A stretch of 64,000 bases of DNA. Source: an uncultured Bryobacteraceae bacterium (GTDB lineage Bacteria > Acidobacteriota > Terriglobia > Bryobacterales > Bryobacteraceae). The position numbers and the translations under genes are program-made. The DNA lies in NCBI GenBank assembly GCA_937924525.1, contig CALDSU010000013.1, forward strand, positions 62,001-126,000. Direction: 5' to 3'. Within the stretch, counting starts at the first letter, position 1. Each line of letters starts with the position of its first letter. The notes beneath the pieces were generated by a model. The model was not told the DNA's origin, made no database searches, and worked only from the letters and a program-made list of their open reading frames with translations. Shown here piece after piece: positions 25,387-34,003 of the stretch.

Positions 25387-25428
25387 ACGTGCAGTGTCGC
25401 ATAGGGGCCGGCGGAGGGAGGGCGGGCG

Positions 25429-26856
25429 TCAACCAATGACGGCCAGCGGGATGCCCAGCAGTTCGCTTACCTTGGCCAGCGCGCCGCGCACGTGGCCGAC
25501 GCCAAGCGCGCAGTGGTGGGTGGGCCCCTCCTCGCACCACCGGTTGATGAATTCCGCGGGGCCATAGGCGAACTTCAGCCGCGAGTTCGTGTTGCCGATG
25601 CGCAGGATCGGTCCGGGCAGCGACTCGCCCTCCGCGCAAAGCATCTTCAGGTTGCCTTCCGCGGTTTGGGTGACGCCCAGCAGCGTCACCGGACCTCGCT
25701 GCACGCTGAACTCGACGCTCACCCCGCAGCCGCGCTTGCCGTGATACAAACCCAGCCCGCGCAGCACGGGCCGGCGGTCGGAGAGGGCCAGATGCCCGGG
25801 ACCGTCGTGCCCCATCAGCACGAACTGCTCCACGAAATCCATCGCGTAGAATTCGGTGTACGAGCCTCCCGCGTCCAGACGATCCAGGATCATCATGGCG
25901 AGGCAGGTTTTCAGATCTCCTTCCCCGCTGGCCGGGATGCCGCGCGCGGTCAGCAGCGAGTTGCCGAGAATCAGTCCCGCGCCCAGCCGTTCGTACTCAT
26001 TGCCGTCCAGGCCGCGGTAGTAGTAGGTAAGCCCGTCGAGCGCAAACTGCTCGGTCAGGCGGTCAAGTCCGGCGGCGACGCGCGCGGCCCACTCGAGGTC
26101 CGCCGGCGGGCAGTCCTGCAACGTGAACGTGGCGCGCGTCAAATCGAGCACGCGGCTCAACTCGGCCTCGGTGACGGCCTCAACGCAGGCGCGCAGATCG
26201 CACATTTCCAGGACTTCGATGTGCGCGCCGGTCTGCGCGGTCACCATGGTGAAATCCGAATACATGTCCAGCATGCCCGGGTAGGTGTGACCCAGAAAGC
26301 CGATGCGGCTGGAGCGCAGCGCGCGGGCCACGCGCGCCGCCCGGCACCACTCCTCCACCTGCTTCCACGCCGCCGGATCATCATCCAGGCTGCCGGAGAC
26401 TACGCGGAAACGCACGCGGGCGCGGGTGAAGGCGTTCGCGATCTCCGGAACGCAGCAGGCGCAACAGTTGGCCAGCCACTCCCCGGTGTCCGTATGCTCG
26501 TAGTCGAGCGCCTTCACGGGCTGGAGGTTCAACACCAGCACGGGCAGCTTCGCGCGCTGCGCCACCGGCAACACCTGGGACGACGTGGCGTACGTGCCCA
26601 CGTAGCAGACCAACAGATCCAGATCAGACGCGGCGAACAGCTGGCCTGCCTCGGCCGCGGCGGGCGCCGTGTCCACCAGGCTGGCCGAAACCACGTCCAC
26701 CCCGAAGTCCGCCAGCCTGGTTTCGACGTCGCGCTGGCGCCGCTCGAGGCGCTCCTTCAAACCGGGGAACTGCGCCCAGTACGCATGCAGGCCGATGCCG
26801 AAGACGCCCACCCGGCCCCGGGAGGTCTTGCGCGGAAGGAGACTGGCGAAACTCAC
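25429..26856 (-). CDS. L-fucose/L-arabinose isomerase-family protein
   Basis: A 475-aa cytoplasmic protein of the fucose/arabinose isomerase fold. Seen are an N-terminal Rossmann-like GVFGIGLHAYWAQFPGLKERL, a middle GFLGHTYPGMLDMYSDFT, then ASGEGDLKTCLAMMIL, a metal-site-like TEFYAMDFVEQFVLMGHDGP and a C-terminal THHCALGVGHV. The metal ligands of the family (Glu, Asp/Glu, His) are plausible in EGDLK, EFYAMD and HH, but aldose specificity cannot be read. The GTG at 26856 is preferred. The longer in-frame start at 26970 adds residues such as GASAGILPA that are typical of translated REP palindromes. It is divergent from a gutted GH106 rhamnosidase gene, consistent with a former deoxyhexose locus. 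Confidence 0.72.
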   Translation of the reverse strand: MSFASLLPRKTSRGRVGVFGIGLHAYWAQFPGLKERLERRQRDVETRLADFGVDVVSASLVDTAPAAAEAGQLFAASDLDLLVCYVGTYATSSQVLPVAQRAKLPVLVLNLQPVKALDYEHTDTGEWLANCCACCVPEIANAFTRARVRFRVVSGSLDDDPAAWKQVEEWCRAARVARALRSSRIGFLGHTYPGMLDMYSDFTMVTAQTGAHIEVLEMCDLRACVEAVTEAELSRVLDLTRATFTLQDCPPADLEWAARVAAGLDRLTEQFALDGLTYYYRGLDGNEYERLGAGLILGNSLLTARGIPASGEGDLKTCLAMMILDRLDAGGSYTEFYAMDFVEQFVLMGHDGPGHLALSDRRPVLRGLGLYHGKRGCGVSVEFSVQRGPVTLLGVTQTAEGNLKMLCAEGESLPGPILRIGNTNSRLKFAYGPAEFINRWCEEGPTHHCALGVGHVRGALAKVSELLGIPLAVIG

Positions 26857-26960
26857 AGCCGGCAGTATGCCCGCCGATGCGCCGCGAATCAAGGGGCGGA
26901 AGAAGCAAGGGCGTCCGCCGCCTTGCCTCGGCGGAAACTGCGTGCGAAGGCGGCTGCAAG

Positions 26961-27326
26961 ATGAGAACACGGTTGCTGACCCGTCTGGCGGTCGCGGCCC
27001 TTGCCTGCACCGCGGCCGGCCGGGACGCCGCGGCCTGGCCCGCCATCACGCGCCAGGCGCGGCCGTGGAGTTGCTGGTGGTGGATGAACAGCGCGGTCGA
27101 CGCGCCGAATCTCACCCGGGAACTCGAACGCGACCGCGCGGCCGGCTGGGGCGGCGTCCACCTCATCCCGATCTACGGCGCGCGCGGCTCCGAGGCCCTG
27201 CTGGTCCCTGCCGGCCAGCGCATGCCTGCGGAGACCATGTCGCGTCTGCGGTCGCCGGCGGAGTCCGGCGCGACGGTCTTGTTCGGCCGCGTGCTGCCAG
27301 AGGACGTCCTGCACGCCCGTGCCTGT
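26961..27326 (+). pseudogene. Internally deleted GH106-like (alpha-L-rhamnosidase-like) gene
   Basis: The ATG at 26961 begins a signal peptide (TRLAVAALACTAAG) and then the GH106 N-terminal signature RPWSCWWWMNSAVD...LTRELERDRAAGWGGVHLIPIYGARGSE. Immediately after it comes VPAGQRMPAETMSRLRSP, then AESGATVLFGRVLPED, which matches the wording of a region hundreds of residues further along in this family. Everything between, including the catalytic domain, is missing. The frame then runs into the end of the opposite-strand CPBP gene. So a family normally of roughly 700-1,000 residues is reduced to about 120 codons. The family recognition of the two ends is from memory. Confidence 0.65.
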
Positions 27327-27995
27327 CTACAGCCAGTACCGCCACCGGTCCGCGCCCAGCACGCAGGCGGTCAGCAGCGCGTTCGTCACCGCATGGGCCA
27401 CGATGCAGTCGGCCAGGTTTTTGGTGCGGATCATCCACCCGTTGTAAATCAAGCCCGCCGCCAGACCCACGTCCCAAAAGGGTCCGTGCTCAGATGCAAA
27501 CAGCATGCTGCCAATCCAGAACGAAGACGCTGTACAGGCTCCCAGCCGTATCCGGCGGAAATCGTCCGGACCGATCAGCCAGCGCGCCAGCCACCCGCGC
27601 CAGAAGATTTCCTCCACCATCGGGACCAGCGCAAAGCAACCTAGCGACCGAAAAATGAGAAACACCAAATTCTTCTTGAGCTCCGCGGGCGCGTCCGTCG
27701 GTATCCGCCCGGTCACGACGTTCTGGAAGATCCAGTGCTCGCGGTAGTGGGGCCACAGCAAGTCTGGGCCGATCCAGACCACAAACACGGCGGCGCCGAT
27801 GAAGATGCTGGCCAGCGGGCGGGAGGCGCGCCAACTCACCAACTCGCGCGAAAACCACCCCAGGATCGCGGCCACCACCACGAAGCGCGCGGGGTAGGCG
27901 ATTTCCGGGCCGAACGGCAGGTACTTCTCCGCGGCCAGCAACAACAGGAACGCCGCGAACGGCGCGACGTAGGGCACGGCGGGATGCTTAACCAC
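27327..27995 (-). CDS. CPBP-family intramembrane metalloprotease (CAAX protease-like)
   Basis: A 222-aa protein with about six membrane helices. The family glutamates occur in MVEEIFWRGWLARWL (EE-x3-R), and later motifs SEHGPFWDVGLAAGLIYN and DCIVAHAVTNALL supply the expected F/H-rich and His motifs. In this family the Glu and His residues coordinate zinc for cleavage within the membrane. Some members process prenylated or exosortase-linked proteins, and the wording here may be of the exosortase-associated CAAX type. The GTG at 27995 with an upstream GAGGGAG is preferred over a GTG at 28040. It follows the enolase-like gene by 58 nt and may be co-transcribed with it. Confidence 0.85.
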   Translation of the reverse strand: MVKHPAVPYVAPFAAFLLLLAAEKYLPFGPEIAYPARFVVVAAILGWFSRELVSWRASRPLASIFIGAAVFVVWIGPDLLWPHYREHWIFQNVVTGRIPTDAPAELKKNLVFLIFRSLGCFALVPMVEEIFWRGWLARWLIGPDDFRRIRLGACTASSFWIGSMLFASEHGPFWDVGLAAGLIYNGWMIRTKNLADCIVAHAVTNALLTACVLGADRWRYWL

Positions 27996-28053
27996 GGAGG
28001 CTACCGGGCTCCCTCGATCCAGACGGGGAGCGCGTCGCACGCGGGGATCCAGG

Positions 28054-29280
28054 TCAGTCCCAATACTTCTCTCCCCTTGCCAGATTCGCCTTCACGACAT
28101 CCCTGTTCAGGTCCACGCCAAGACCAGGCTTGTCGGGGACCGCGAGATAGCCGTCCCGCACCAGCGGACCCTCGCGCACGATCACGTCGTCCAGCCAGTT
28201 CCCGTATCCGGCGGCGACCTCGCAAGCCAGGAAATCCCGGACCGCCGCCGCCCAGTGCGCCGTGGCCAGCAAGGCAACCGGCGTGCCGGTGCTCACCGCG
28301 GCCACGGGCAGGTAGTACAAGTCCGCCAGGTCGGCGATCTTCTTCGCTTCCAGCAAGCCTCCGGCGTTCCGCACATCGGTCTGCACGACGTCACAGCCGT
28401 GCTGGACGATCAACTCGCGAAAGCCCTGCCGCCGGGCGAGAGATTCGCCGGCGGCGATCGGCACGCTGGCGGCGCGGCGCAACTCGACCCAGCCCGGGTG
28501 GAAGCCGGCCGGCAGCGGATCGCGCAGAAACAGAGGATTGGCCGGGACCGCGGCCTCGGCGAGCTGGAACGCCGAGCGCAGCCCGAAGCCGCCTTCGGCG
28601 TTCACGATCAGGTCGTAGTCCTGCCCGAGCGCGTCGCGGCAGTTCTCCAGCCCTTTGCGCAGATCGCGCACCTCGCGCGACGTCAGTGACCGGCTGGCGG
28701 CGTCGCGGGTTCGATCGACGTGAAAAGGCGCGCGCGGCACTCCAAGCTGACAGGCGGTCCAGCCTTGGGGACTGGACTTGATCCGGTCCGCCCATTCCCG
28801 GCAGCTTGCGCGGTCCAGCGGGTTTTTGGGAGCGTCCTCGGGATAGACGCGGATGCGGTCGCGAAACCGGCCGCCCAGCAGCGAAGCCACCGGCACGCCC
28901 AGCAGTTTCCCGGCGGCGTCCCACACGGCCATCTCGATGCCGCTCGCCGCCTGGACAAAGGCGGCCGACCCGCCGCCGGCGTGCCCGCTCAAGCGCACCA
29001 TGAGCGCCTCGATGTCGATCGGATCCTGGCCGATCAGGGCGCTCTTCAGATCGTGGATCGCCTCGAGCACTCCCGCCGCGGGGCTGCCGTACGCCTCGCC
29101 AATGCCCGAGACGCCCGTGTCGGTCACAACCCGCACGAGCACGTAGGAACGCGGCCCCTGGAGCACCATGGTGCGCAGCGCGACCATGCGCGCCCGGCCT
29201 TTCACCGCCGCGGCCCGCGCCGGATAACTGGTTGCAAGCGTGCCCGTTATGACCTGTAACAGCCGGCGCCGGCTCCACAT
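28054..29280 (-). CDS. Exported enolase-superfamily (mandelate racemase-like) protein with degenerate active site
   Basis: A 408-aa protein with a Tat-like leader (WSRRRLLQVITGTLA) followed by an enolase-superfamily N-terminal cap and barrel. Recognisable are GIGEAYGSP, GIEMAVWDAAGKLLGVPVASLLGG, the beta-5 AAGESLARRQGF and DVVQTDVRNAGGL. Several usual catalytic positions differ. The beta-2 KxK is CQLGV, the first metal Asp (DxN) is NAE, and the second metal Glu (EEP or EQP) is RDP. Only the third ligand region (GES) looks intact. It may be catalytically inactive or use another chemistry. The start ATG at 29280 was chosen because it gives the twin-arginine leader. The CPBP gene follows. Confidence 0.8.
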   Translation of the reverse strand: MWSRRRLLQVITGTLATSYPARAAAVKGRARMVALRTMVLQGPRSYVLVRVVTDTGVSGIGEAYGSPAAGVLEAIHDLKSALIGQDPIDIEALMVRLSGHAGGGSAAFVQAASGIEMAVWDAAGKLLGVPVASLLGGRFRDRIRVYPEDAPKNPLDRASCREWADRIKSSPQGWTACQLGVPRAPFHVDRTRDAASRSLTSREVRDLRKGLENCRDALGQDYDLIVNAEGGFGLRSAFQLAEAAVPANPLFLRDPLPAGFHPGWVELRRAASVPIAAGESLARRQGFRELIVQHGCDVVQTDVRNAGGLLEAKKIADLADLYYLPVAAVSTGTPVALLATAHWAAAVRDFLACEVAAGYGNWLDDVIVREGPLVRDGYLAVPDKPGLGVDLNRDVVKANLARGEKYWD

Positions 29281-29376
29281 GGCAAAGCTTTCCGCAGAGA
29301 TTTCTTCATTGTACTGGACCGCCGGTGGCGCCCGGGAGGCTCTTGCGGGCCGCTGGTATGCTGCGGGTGGAGAACC

Positions 29377-29727
29377 GTGAGCTACGAATCCATCGTCTCG
29401 ATTGTGCTGTCCGTCCTGTCCATCGCCATCATGATTCTGAGCGTCGTCATCGCGCTGGCGGCGGCTTGGGGATTCCGGCGTATCAAGCGCGACGCGGGTG
29501 AAACCGCCGCCCAGATGGCGCGCGACATGCTCTGCGCCTACGTCGGTTCGCCGGAGTGGATCCAACACGTCGAAAACGAAATCCGCCGCAGCGTCGAGCG
29601 GGAGGCCGACCGCCTCTTTGAGGATTTGGCGACGGTGGCGGCCTATTCGGAACCCGCGCGGTGCTCCGGAAGCGAAGTCGCCAGACCGTATCCGGAAGAT
29701 CAGGATCAACCCAATGCCGCACGCTAG
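29377..29727 (+). CDS. Small single-helix membrane protein, partner of ImmA/IrrE
   Basis: A 116-aa protein with one long N-terminal hydrophobic helix (about 5-34) and then a charged, probably coiled-coil cytoplasmic segment (RRIKRDAGETAAQMARDM, then VENEIRRSVEREADRLFEDL). It starts at GTG 29377 and overlaps the peptidase gene by 14 nt, so they are one unit. No family was recognised. The layout resembles membrane-tethered partners of regulatory peptidases, which is an inference from context. A TATGCT box lies 15 nt upstream of the start. Confidence 0.6.
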   Translation: MSYESIVSIVLSVLSIAIMILSVVIALAAAWGFRRIKRDAGETAAQMARDMLCAYVGSPEWIQHVENEIRRSVEREADRLFEDLATVAAYSEPARCSGSEVARPYPEDQDQPNAAR

Positions 29728-30247
29728 CCGAACCGCCACCCCGGAATGCCCGGACCGGGACCGCGCCGCCGCCGACCGCCTGATCGCCCGCGCGCAGCGT
29801 ACCATCCCGGTGGACATCACCGCCCTGGCGGAGTCGCTGGGCCTGGCGGTGTGGGAATCGCCGTTCCTGCCCCCCGCGATCTCCGGTAAGCTCTTCCGCG
29901 ACCCGCGTCACGGCGGAGCGTCGGGCTACAGCATTCTGGTCAACTCCCGCGAGTCCTACACGCGCAAACGTTTCACCGTCGCCCACGAAGTGGCGCACTT
30001 CCTGTTGCACCGCAAGCGCCTGGGGGAAGGCGTCGCCGAAGACGCTTGGTATCGGAGCGACTTCGCCGTTTCCGAAGAACGCGAAGCGAACCGTTTCGCT
30101 GCGGACCTGCTGATTCCTCCCGCACAACTGGCCCGCTGGACCCGCTCCGGTGTCACCGATCCCGACGAACTGGCGCGCCACTTCGAAGTCTCCAGCCGGG
30201 CGATGCGCATTCAGTTAGGGCAATTCCGCCGGGACCAGGAGGAGTAG
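29714..30247 (+). CDS. ImmA/IrrE-family metallopeptidase
   Basis: A 177-aa peptidase with the zinc motif HEVAHFLLH (about 92-100) and a third acidic ligand region EREANRFAADLLIP (about 120-133), typical of ImmA/IrrE proteins that cleave repressors on stress or phage induction. A Cro-like HTH partner usually sits next to ImmA, and none is here. Instead the partner is the small membrane protein overlapping its start. Residues 145-170 (PDELARHFEVSSRAMRIQLGQF) form a short helix-turn-helix-like module common at the end of this family, so it may itself bind DNA. The ATG at 29714 is fixed by the overlap. Confidence 0.9.
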   Translation: MPHASRTATPECPDRDRAAADRLIARAQRTIPVDITALAESLGLAVWESPFLPPAISGKLFRDPRHGGASGYSILVNSRESYTRKRFTVAHEVAHFLLHRKRLGEGVAEDAWYRSDFAVSEEREANRFAADLLIPPAQLARWTRSGVTDPDELARHFEVSSRAMRIQLGQFRRDQEE

Positions 30248-30286
30248 GACTCGGGGGCATCCCGCGGCCGGGACGGCTCCCGCCGG

Positions 30287-32782
30287 CTACCCCGGCGCCA
30301 GCGCCCGCACGGCTTCTTCCACCCGCCGCGCCAGCGCCGCGTAATCATCACCCTCCAGCCGGAGAGGGGGCCCAAAGATCACCCGCGCTCTCCCCGGAAC
30401 CGCCATTTTCCAGTCGCGGTGCAGGATGCGCTCAAATCCAACCAGCCGGACCGGCACAACGGGAACGCGCAGGCGGGAAGCCATCATCCCCACGCCCGGG
30501 AAAAACTGGGAAATCTCGCCCGCCGCCGTGCGGCGGCCTTCCGGGAAAATCAGGATCGACGTCCCTTCGCTGACCAGTTCGCCGGCATAGCGCAACGTCG
30601 CCCGCGCTCCCGCCTCCCGCTGAGGGAAGGGAAAGCCATTGAAGAACAGACACGCCAGGACGTACTGGAGTGACGTGGTCCACCGGTCCCAGAGCGACCG
30701 GCCGCCCGGAAAGAAGTGCGCCCGAAAGAACTCCTTCGACATCGCCGGGGCGACGTGGTAGCGAAACCGCGCGGGCAGCGCCAGAAAGATTCCCGGCGTG
30801 TCGAGGTGGCTCTGATGGTTCGCCGCGAAGATGACCGGCCCGGGCGCCTCGCGCAGGTGTTCGCGTCCTTCGGCCCGCACCCACGCGAACAGGCGAGCTA
30901 CCGGCAAAATCCACGTGGGCAGACTCAGCCGCCGCAACCACCAGGCCCAGCGCGACCGGTTCCAGCGCGGAAAATCCACCGCTTCCGCCGCGGCCGGCGC
31001 TCCGGCGGGAGGCTGGGCGGCCAGTTGTTCGATCTGCCGGATCGTCTGCGCGCCAGTGAACGAGGCTTCGTCGACCGGACTGGCCAGATGCTCTTCCAGT
31101 TCCATCAGCAACTCCACCCGTTCCAGGGAACTGAGGCCCAGGTCGTCCAGCCGCGTGTCCGGACCCAGGTCGCGGCCGCCGGCGTATTTGGCGAGAATCG
31201 CCTGGATTCCTCCGCGCGCGGGCGGCGTGGCCGGCGTGCTTCGCCCGCCGGAAGCGACCCACTGCCGGATCTCGGTCCGCTTCAGCTTTCCGGTGCCTTC
31301 GGTGCGCGGCAAGGCGTCCCCGGGCCAAAGGGAAAATCCGCGGATTTTCTGGTGCTCCTCCAGGCGTTGGTTCGCTTCGGCCGCCACGGCGGAGGCGTCT
31401 CGTCCCGCCTCGAGCACCAGCACCGCGTGCACCCGCTCGCGCCCCTCTTCGGCGCGGGCCACCACGGCGCAGTCGCGCACGCCGGCGCAGCGCCGCAAAA
31501 CCTGTTCGACGTCTTCCGGGAAAACGTTCAGGCCTTCGGGCGTCACAATCATTTCCTTCTTGCGCCCGCGGATGTAGAGACGGCCCTCCGCGTCGAGCTC
31601 GCCCACGTCGCCGGTGTGAAACCAGCCGTCCCGAAAAGCCTCCGCCGTGTCCGCGGCGCGCCCGAAGTAGCCTTCGGTCACGTTGTCGCCTCGCACCAGG
31701 ATCTCGCCGTCGTCGGCGATCTTCACTTCCACTCCGGCAATGGGTTTCCCTACTGCGCCCCGGCGCGTGTGGAACGGATGGTTCACGGTCACCACCGGCG
31801 CGGTCTCGGTGAGTCCGTACCCCTGAATGACGACGAACCCGAGCTGAGACCAGAACTCCTCGAGCTCCGCCGGCAGCGGCGCGGCGCCCACGATAAACGC
31901 CCAGAACTTGAACCCGAACAGCGCATGGACGCGGCGGTAGCGCCACCAGCGGTAAGCCCAGTGCGTCCGTCCCGGTGTTCTCTCCGCGGCCTCCGGCGCG
32001 TGCCGGATGACGTACTCCCGCAACACCTCGAGCATCTTCGGCACCGACACCAACACCGAGATCCGCCGCGCGCGCATCTGGCGGACCACGTCGGCTGGAT
32101 TGTAGCCCCGCAGGAAGATCACCTCGCCGCCCAGCATCGGGGGGATGAAAGCGGCCATCACCTGCCCGAACAGGTGGCTCAGCGGCAGCAGGTTGAGAAA
32201 GCGGATGGGGGCGAAGGGGCGCGCATAGCGCCGGTATTTCCGTACCTCCCGCTCGACGGGAACGAGATTGGCCAGGACGTTGCGGTGGGTGATGGTGACG
32301 CCCTTGGGCTCCGCCGTCGCGCCGGAGGTGAAGATGATCTCGGCCAGGTCGGCAGGACCAGGCTGGTGCGCGCCGGGAGGGGCGTCGCTCCACTCCACCG
32401 AACCCACAGGCCAGCACGGAAGCTCGGGCAGGTCCCCGCCGGCCGGTTCGTCCCCGATCACCAGCGCCTTGGCTCCCACCACCGCCTGCACCCGGCGGAC
32501 CAGGTCCGCCGACGCGCGGAAATCCAGCGGCACCGCCACCACGCCCTCCCGCAGACAGCCCCACAAAACCGCAATCCACTCCGGGCGGTTCTCGCACCAG
32601 ACGAGGAGCCGGTCGCCGGGCGCGAAACCCGCCGCTCGCAGGCGGGAGGCGAACGCCCGGGCCGCGGCGGCCACCTGGCGGTAGCGATACCGCCACGCGC
32701 GGTACCCGTCGTCGTAGACGAGGAAGTCCCCGTCCTGTTCGGCGAGTTCGTTCAGAAAATCGGCGAGGGTGTCGCGCGCCAC
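30287..32782 (-). CDS. AMP-dependent acyl ligase / carrier protein / PlsC acyltransferase fusion
   Basis: An 831-aa three-part protein. Residues about 5-505 are an AMP-dependent synthetase with the phosphate loop FTSGATAEPKGVTITH, QGYGLTETAPVV, the WFHTGDVGELD hinge and catalytic lysine GTGKLKRTEI. About 530-600 is an acyl-carrier domain with the phosphopantetheine serine in DDLGLSSLERV. About 640-830 is a 1-acyl-glycerol-3-phosphate acyltransferase domain with NHQSHLDTP and FPEGRRT. It would activate a fatty acid, hold it as a thioester and transfer it to a lysophospholipid or related acceptor at the membrane. Fusions like this resemble Aas-type acyl recycling enzymes with an added carrier. 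It starts with GTG and lies 13 nt after the small ATPase gene. Confidence 0.9.
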   Translation of the reverse strand: MARDTLADFLNELAEQDGDFLVYDDGYRAWRYRYRQVAAAARAFASRLRAAGFAPGDRLLVWCENRPEWIAVLWGCLREGVVAVPLDFRASADLVRRVQAVVGAKALVIGDEPAGGDLPELPCWPVGSVEWSDAPPGAHQPGPADLAEIIFTSGATAEPKGVTITHRNVLANLVPVEREVRKYRRYARPFAPIRFLNLLPLSHLFGQVMAAFIPPMLGGEVIFLRGYNPADVVRQMRARRISVLVSVPKMLEVLREYVIRHAPEAAERTPGRTHWAYRWWRYRRVHALFGFKFWAFIVGAAPLPAELEEFWSQLGFVVIQGYGLTETAPVVTVNHPFHTRRGAVGKPIAGVEVKIADDGEILVRGDNVTEGYFGRAADTAEAFRDGWFHTGDVGELDAEGRLYIRGRKKEMIVTPEGLNVFPEDVEQVLRRCAGVRDCAVVARAEEGRERVHAVLVLEAGRDASAVAAEANQRLEEHQKIRGFSLWPGDALPRTEGTGKLKRTEIRQWVASGGRSTPATPPARGGIQAILAKYAGGRDLGPDTRLDDLGLSSLERVELLMELEEHLASPVDEASFTGAQTIRQIEQLAAQPPAGAPAAAEAVDFPRWNRSRWAWWLRRLSLPTWILPVARLFAWVRAEGREHLREAPGPVIFAANHQSHLDTPGIFLALPARFRYHVAPAMSKEFFRAHFFPGGRSLWDRWTTSLQYVLACLFFNGFPFPQREAGARATLRYAGELVSEGTSILIFPEGRRTAAGEISQFFPGVGMMASRLRVPVVPVRLVGFERILHRDWKMAVPGRARVIFGPPLRLEGDDYAALARRVEEAVRALAPG

Positions 32783-32795
32783 GGCTCCGCCCGCC

Positions 32796-33395
32796 TTATT
32801 GAATCGTGCTGGCGCCCTCCACGCCCAGGTCCGCCGCCGGCACGTTGCGGTTGATGTGGTTGTCCAGATTGATGACGTAGGTGTCGCGGTCCTCGATCAG
32901 AATCGGGGAGTGGGTCGCGCACACGATGCGGAACTTCTTCTGGTCCACCAGTTCCTTCATCATCTTCAGAATCCGCCGCTGGTTCGATGGCGAAAGCGCC
33001 ATCTCGGGCTCGTCGAGCAGCAGCGTGGTTCCCTCCGGCAGACTGGGAAAATTCTGCGAGAACATCGCCAGCATCACCTGGCCGTGGCTGGCCATCTGCA
33101 AGAACTCGAGCATCTCGGGCTCGTCTTTGAAGTAGTCGAGGTTGGTGCGCGGGTTGTGCGCCTCGGCGTCGAACAGGAAGGTCTCTCCCCGCCGCACGTC
33201 CCCCGGATCCAGCCGGTAGACGTAGCCGTTTACTTGCTCGTCGCGCAGCGCCAGGTGAATTGAATGGAGCAGCGTGGATTTGCCGGATCCGTTCTCCCCC
33301 GCGATCATGATCAGCGGATGCCGCAGGTCCACAATCATCGGCATGTGATAGTTCAGGTTCACAAAGACGGGGTGCGCGAGAATCTTGAGAAACAT
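32796..33395 (-). CDS. Small AAA/ABC-like ATPase (AAA_21/OLD-like)
   Basis: A 199-aa cytoplasmic ATPase with Walker A AGENGSGKST (about 32-41), Walker B-like TTLLLDEPEMALSP (about 123-136) and the terminal ATHSPILIED (H-loop region). It resembles stand-alone AAA_21-type ATPases that otherwise occur with OLD nucleases or in defence loci. No nuclease partner is adjacent. The next gene, 13 nt downstream, is the acyl ligase fusion, so the operon context does not clarify its role. The length is normal for the minimal form. Confidence 0.82.
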   Translation of the reverse strand: MFLKILAHPVFVNLNYHMPMIVDLRHPLIMIAGENGSGKSTLLHSIHLALRDEQVNGYVYRLDPGDVRRGETFLFDAEAHNPRTNLDYFKDEPEMLEFLQMASHGQVMLAMFSQNFPSLPEGTTLLLDEPEMALSPSNQRRILKMMKELVDQKKFRIVCATHSPILIEDRDTYVINLDNHINRNVPAADLGVEGASTIQ

Positions 33396-33434
33396 GGGAG
33401 ATTTCAGAATAGCAGGGAAGGGCTTGCGGCCCGC

Positions 33435-34003
33435 TTACCGATTGTCGCCGCGGGGTCGCGTCGTGGGATACCAAATGCCCAGTTGTTCCAGATAGCTCTG
33501 GTAACGCGCCGGATCGTAGCGCAGCTTTTTCAACGGCGGGCCGAAGCGCTGCTTCACCACCATGACGGCGGCGGTGACCTGCACGGCCTGGCCGGCATTA
33601 TGGCCTTCGCCCTGGCCGGGCCCGCCGGGGATCAGCGGCGCTTCATAGGCCACCCCCGGCTTGTGCGACGTTTCCGGCCATCCGTCGATATCGGCCATCA
33701 GACCGATCACCGGCTTGCCGGAACCCCACTCGGCGACGAACGCCGTCGGCATCCCCGCCACCCCGCGCGTCACCCGGAAAAACCTTCCTTTTCCAGCAGT
33801 CCCGTCACGTAGTCCGCGGTGTCAAACTCCTGAAAGCCGCGTTCGGCGAAACTGAAGATCGAATCCACCATCTGCTGGGTGAACGTGCGCCGCGCTTCGA
33901 CCCGTTCCGCGGCCTCCGCCTTCAACTGGGCATCCGGCGGCCGCTGCGCCGCCGCGGCCGCCGCCAGCCAGATCTCGGCCAGCATGGGGAGGGCACGTTT
34001 CAT
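33435..34003 (-). pseudogene. M20 (AbgB-like) amidohydrolase, frameshifted and internally deleted
   Basis: The 5' part (from ATG 34003, overlapping the glycosyltransferase stop by ATGA) has a signal peptide and FTQQMVDSIFSFAERGFQEFDT, then ADYVTGLLEKEGF. It hits a stop just after an A-run (33778-33782 on the plus strand). Adding one base there restores VTRGVAGMPTAFVAEWGSGK, then GHNAGQAVQVTAA, the AbgB-like N-terminal catalytic region. That part then jumps from VMVVKQ to RFGPPLKKLRYDPARYQSYLEQLG and YPT, which reads like the extreme C terminus. So about 350 residues are missing, including most metal ligands. One lesion could be a sequencing error in the A-run, but the internal loss could not. 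Confidence 0.7.

Noticed and set aside
27330-27644. Continuation of the GH106 remnant frame past 27326
   Set aside because: It only reads through the opposite-strand CPBP gene and shows no family similarity.
30432-32854. Long frames of over 700 residues in other frames of the AMP-ligase fusion
   Set aside because: They carry no motifs and have Arg/Gly/Pro-rich composition typical of out-of-frame GC-rich DNA.
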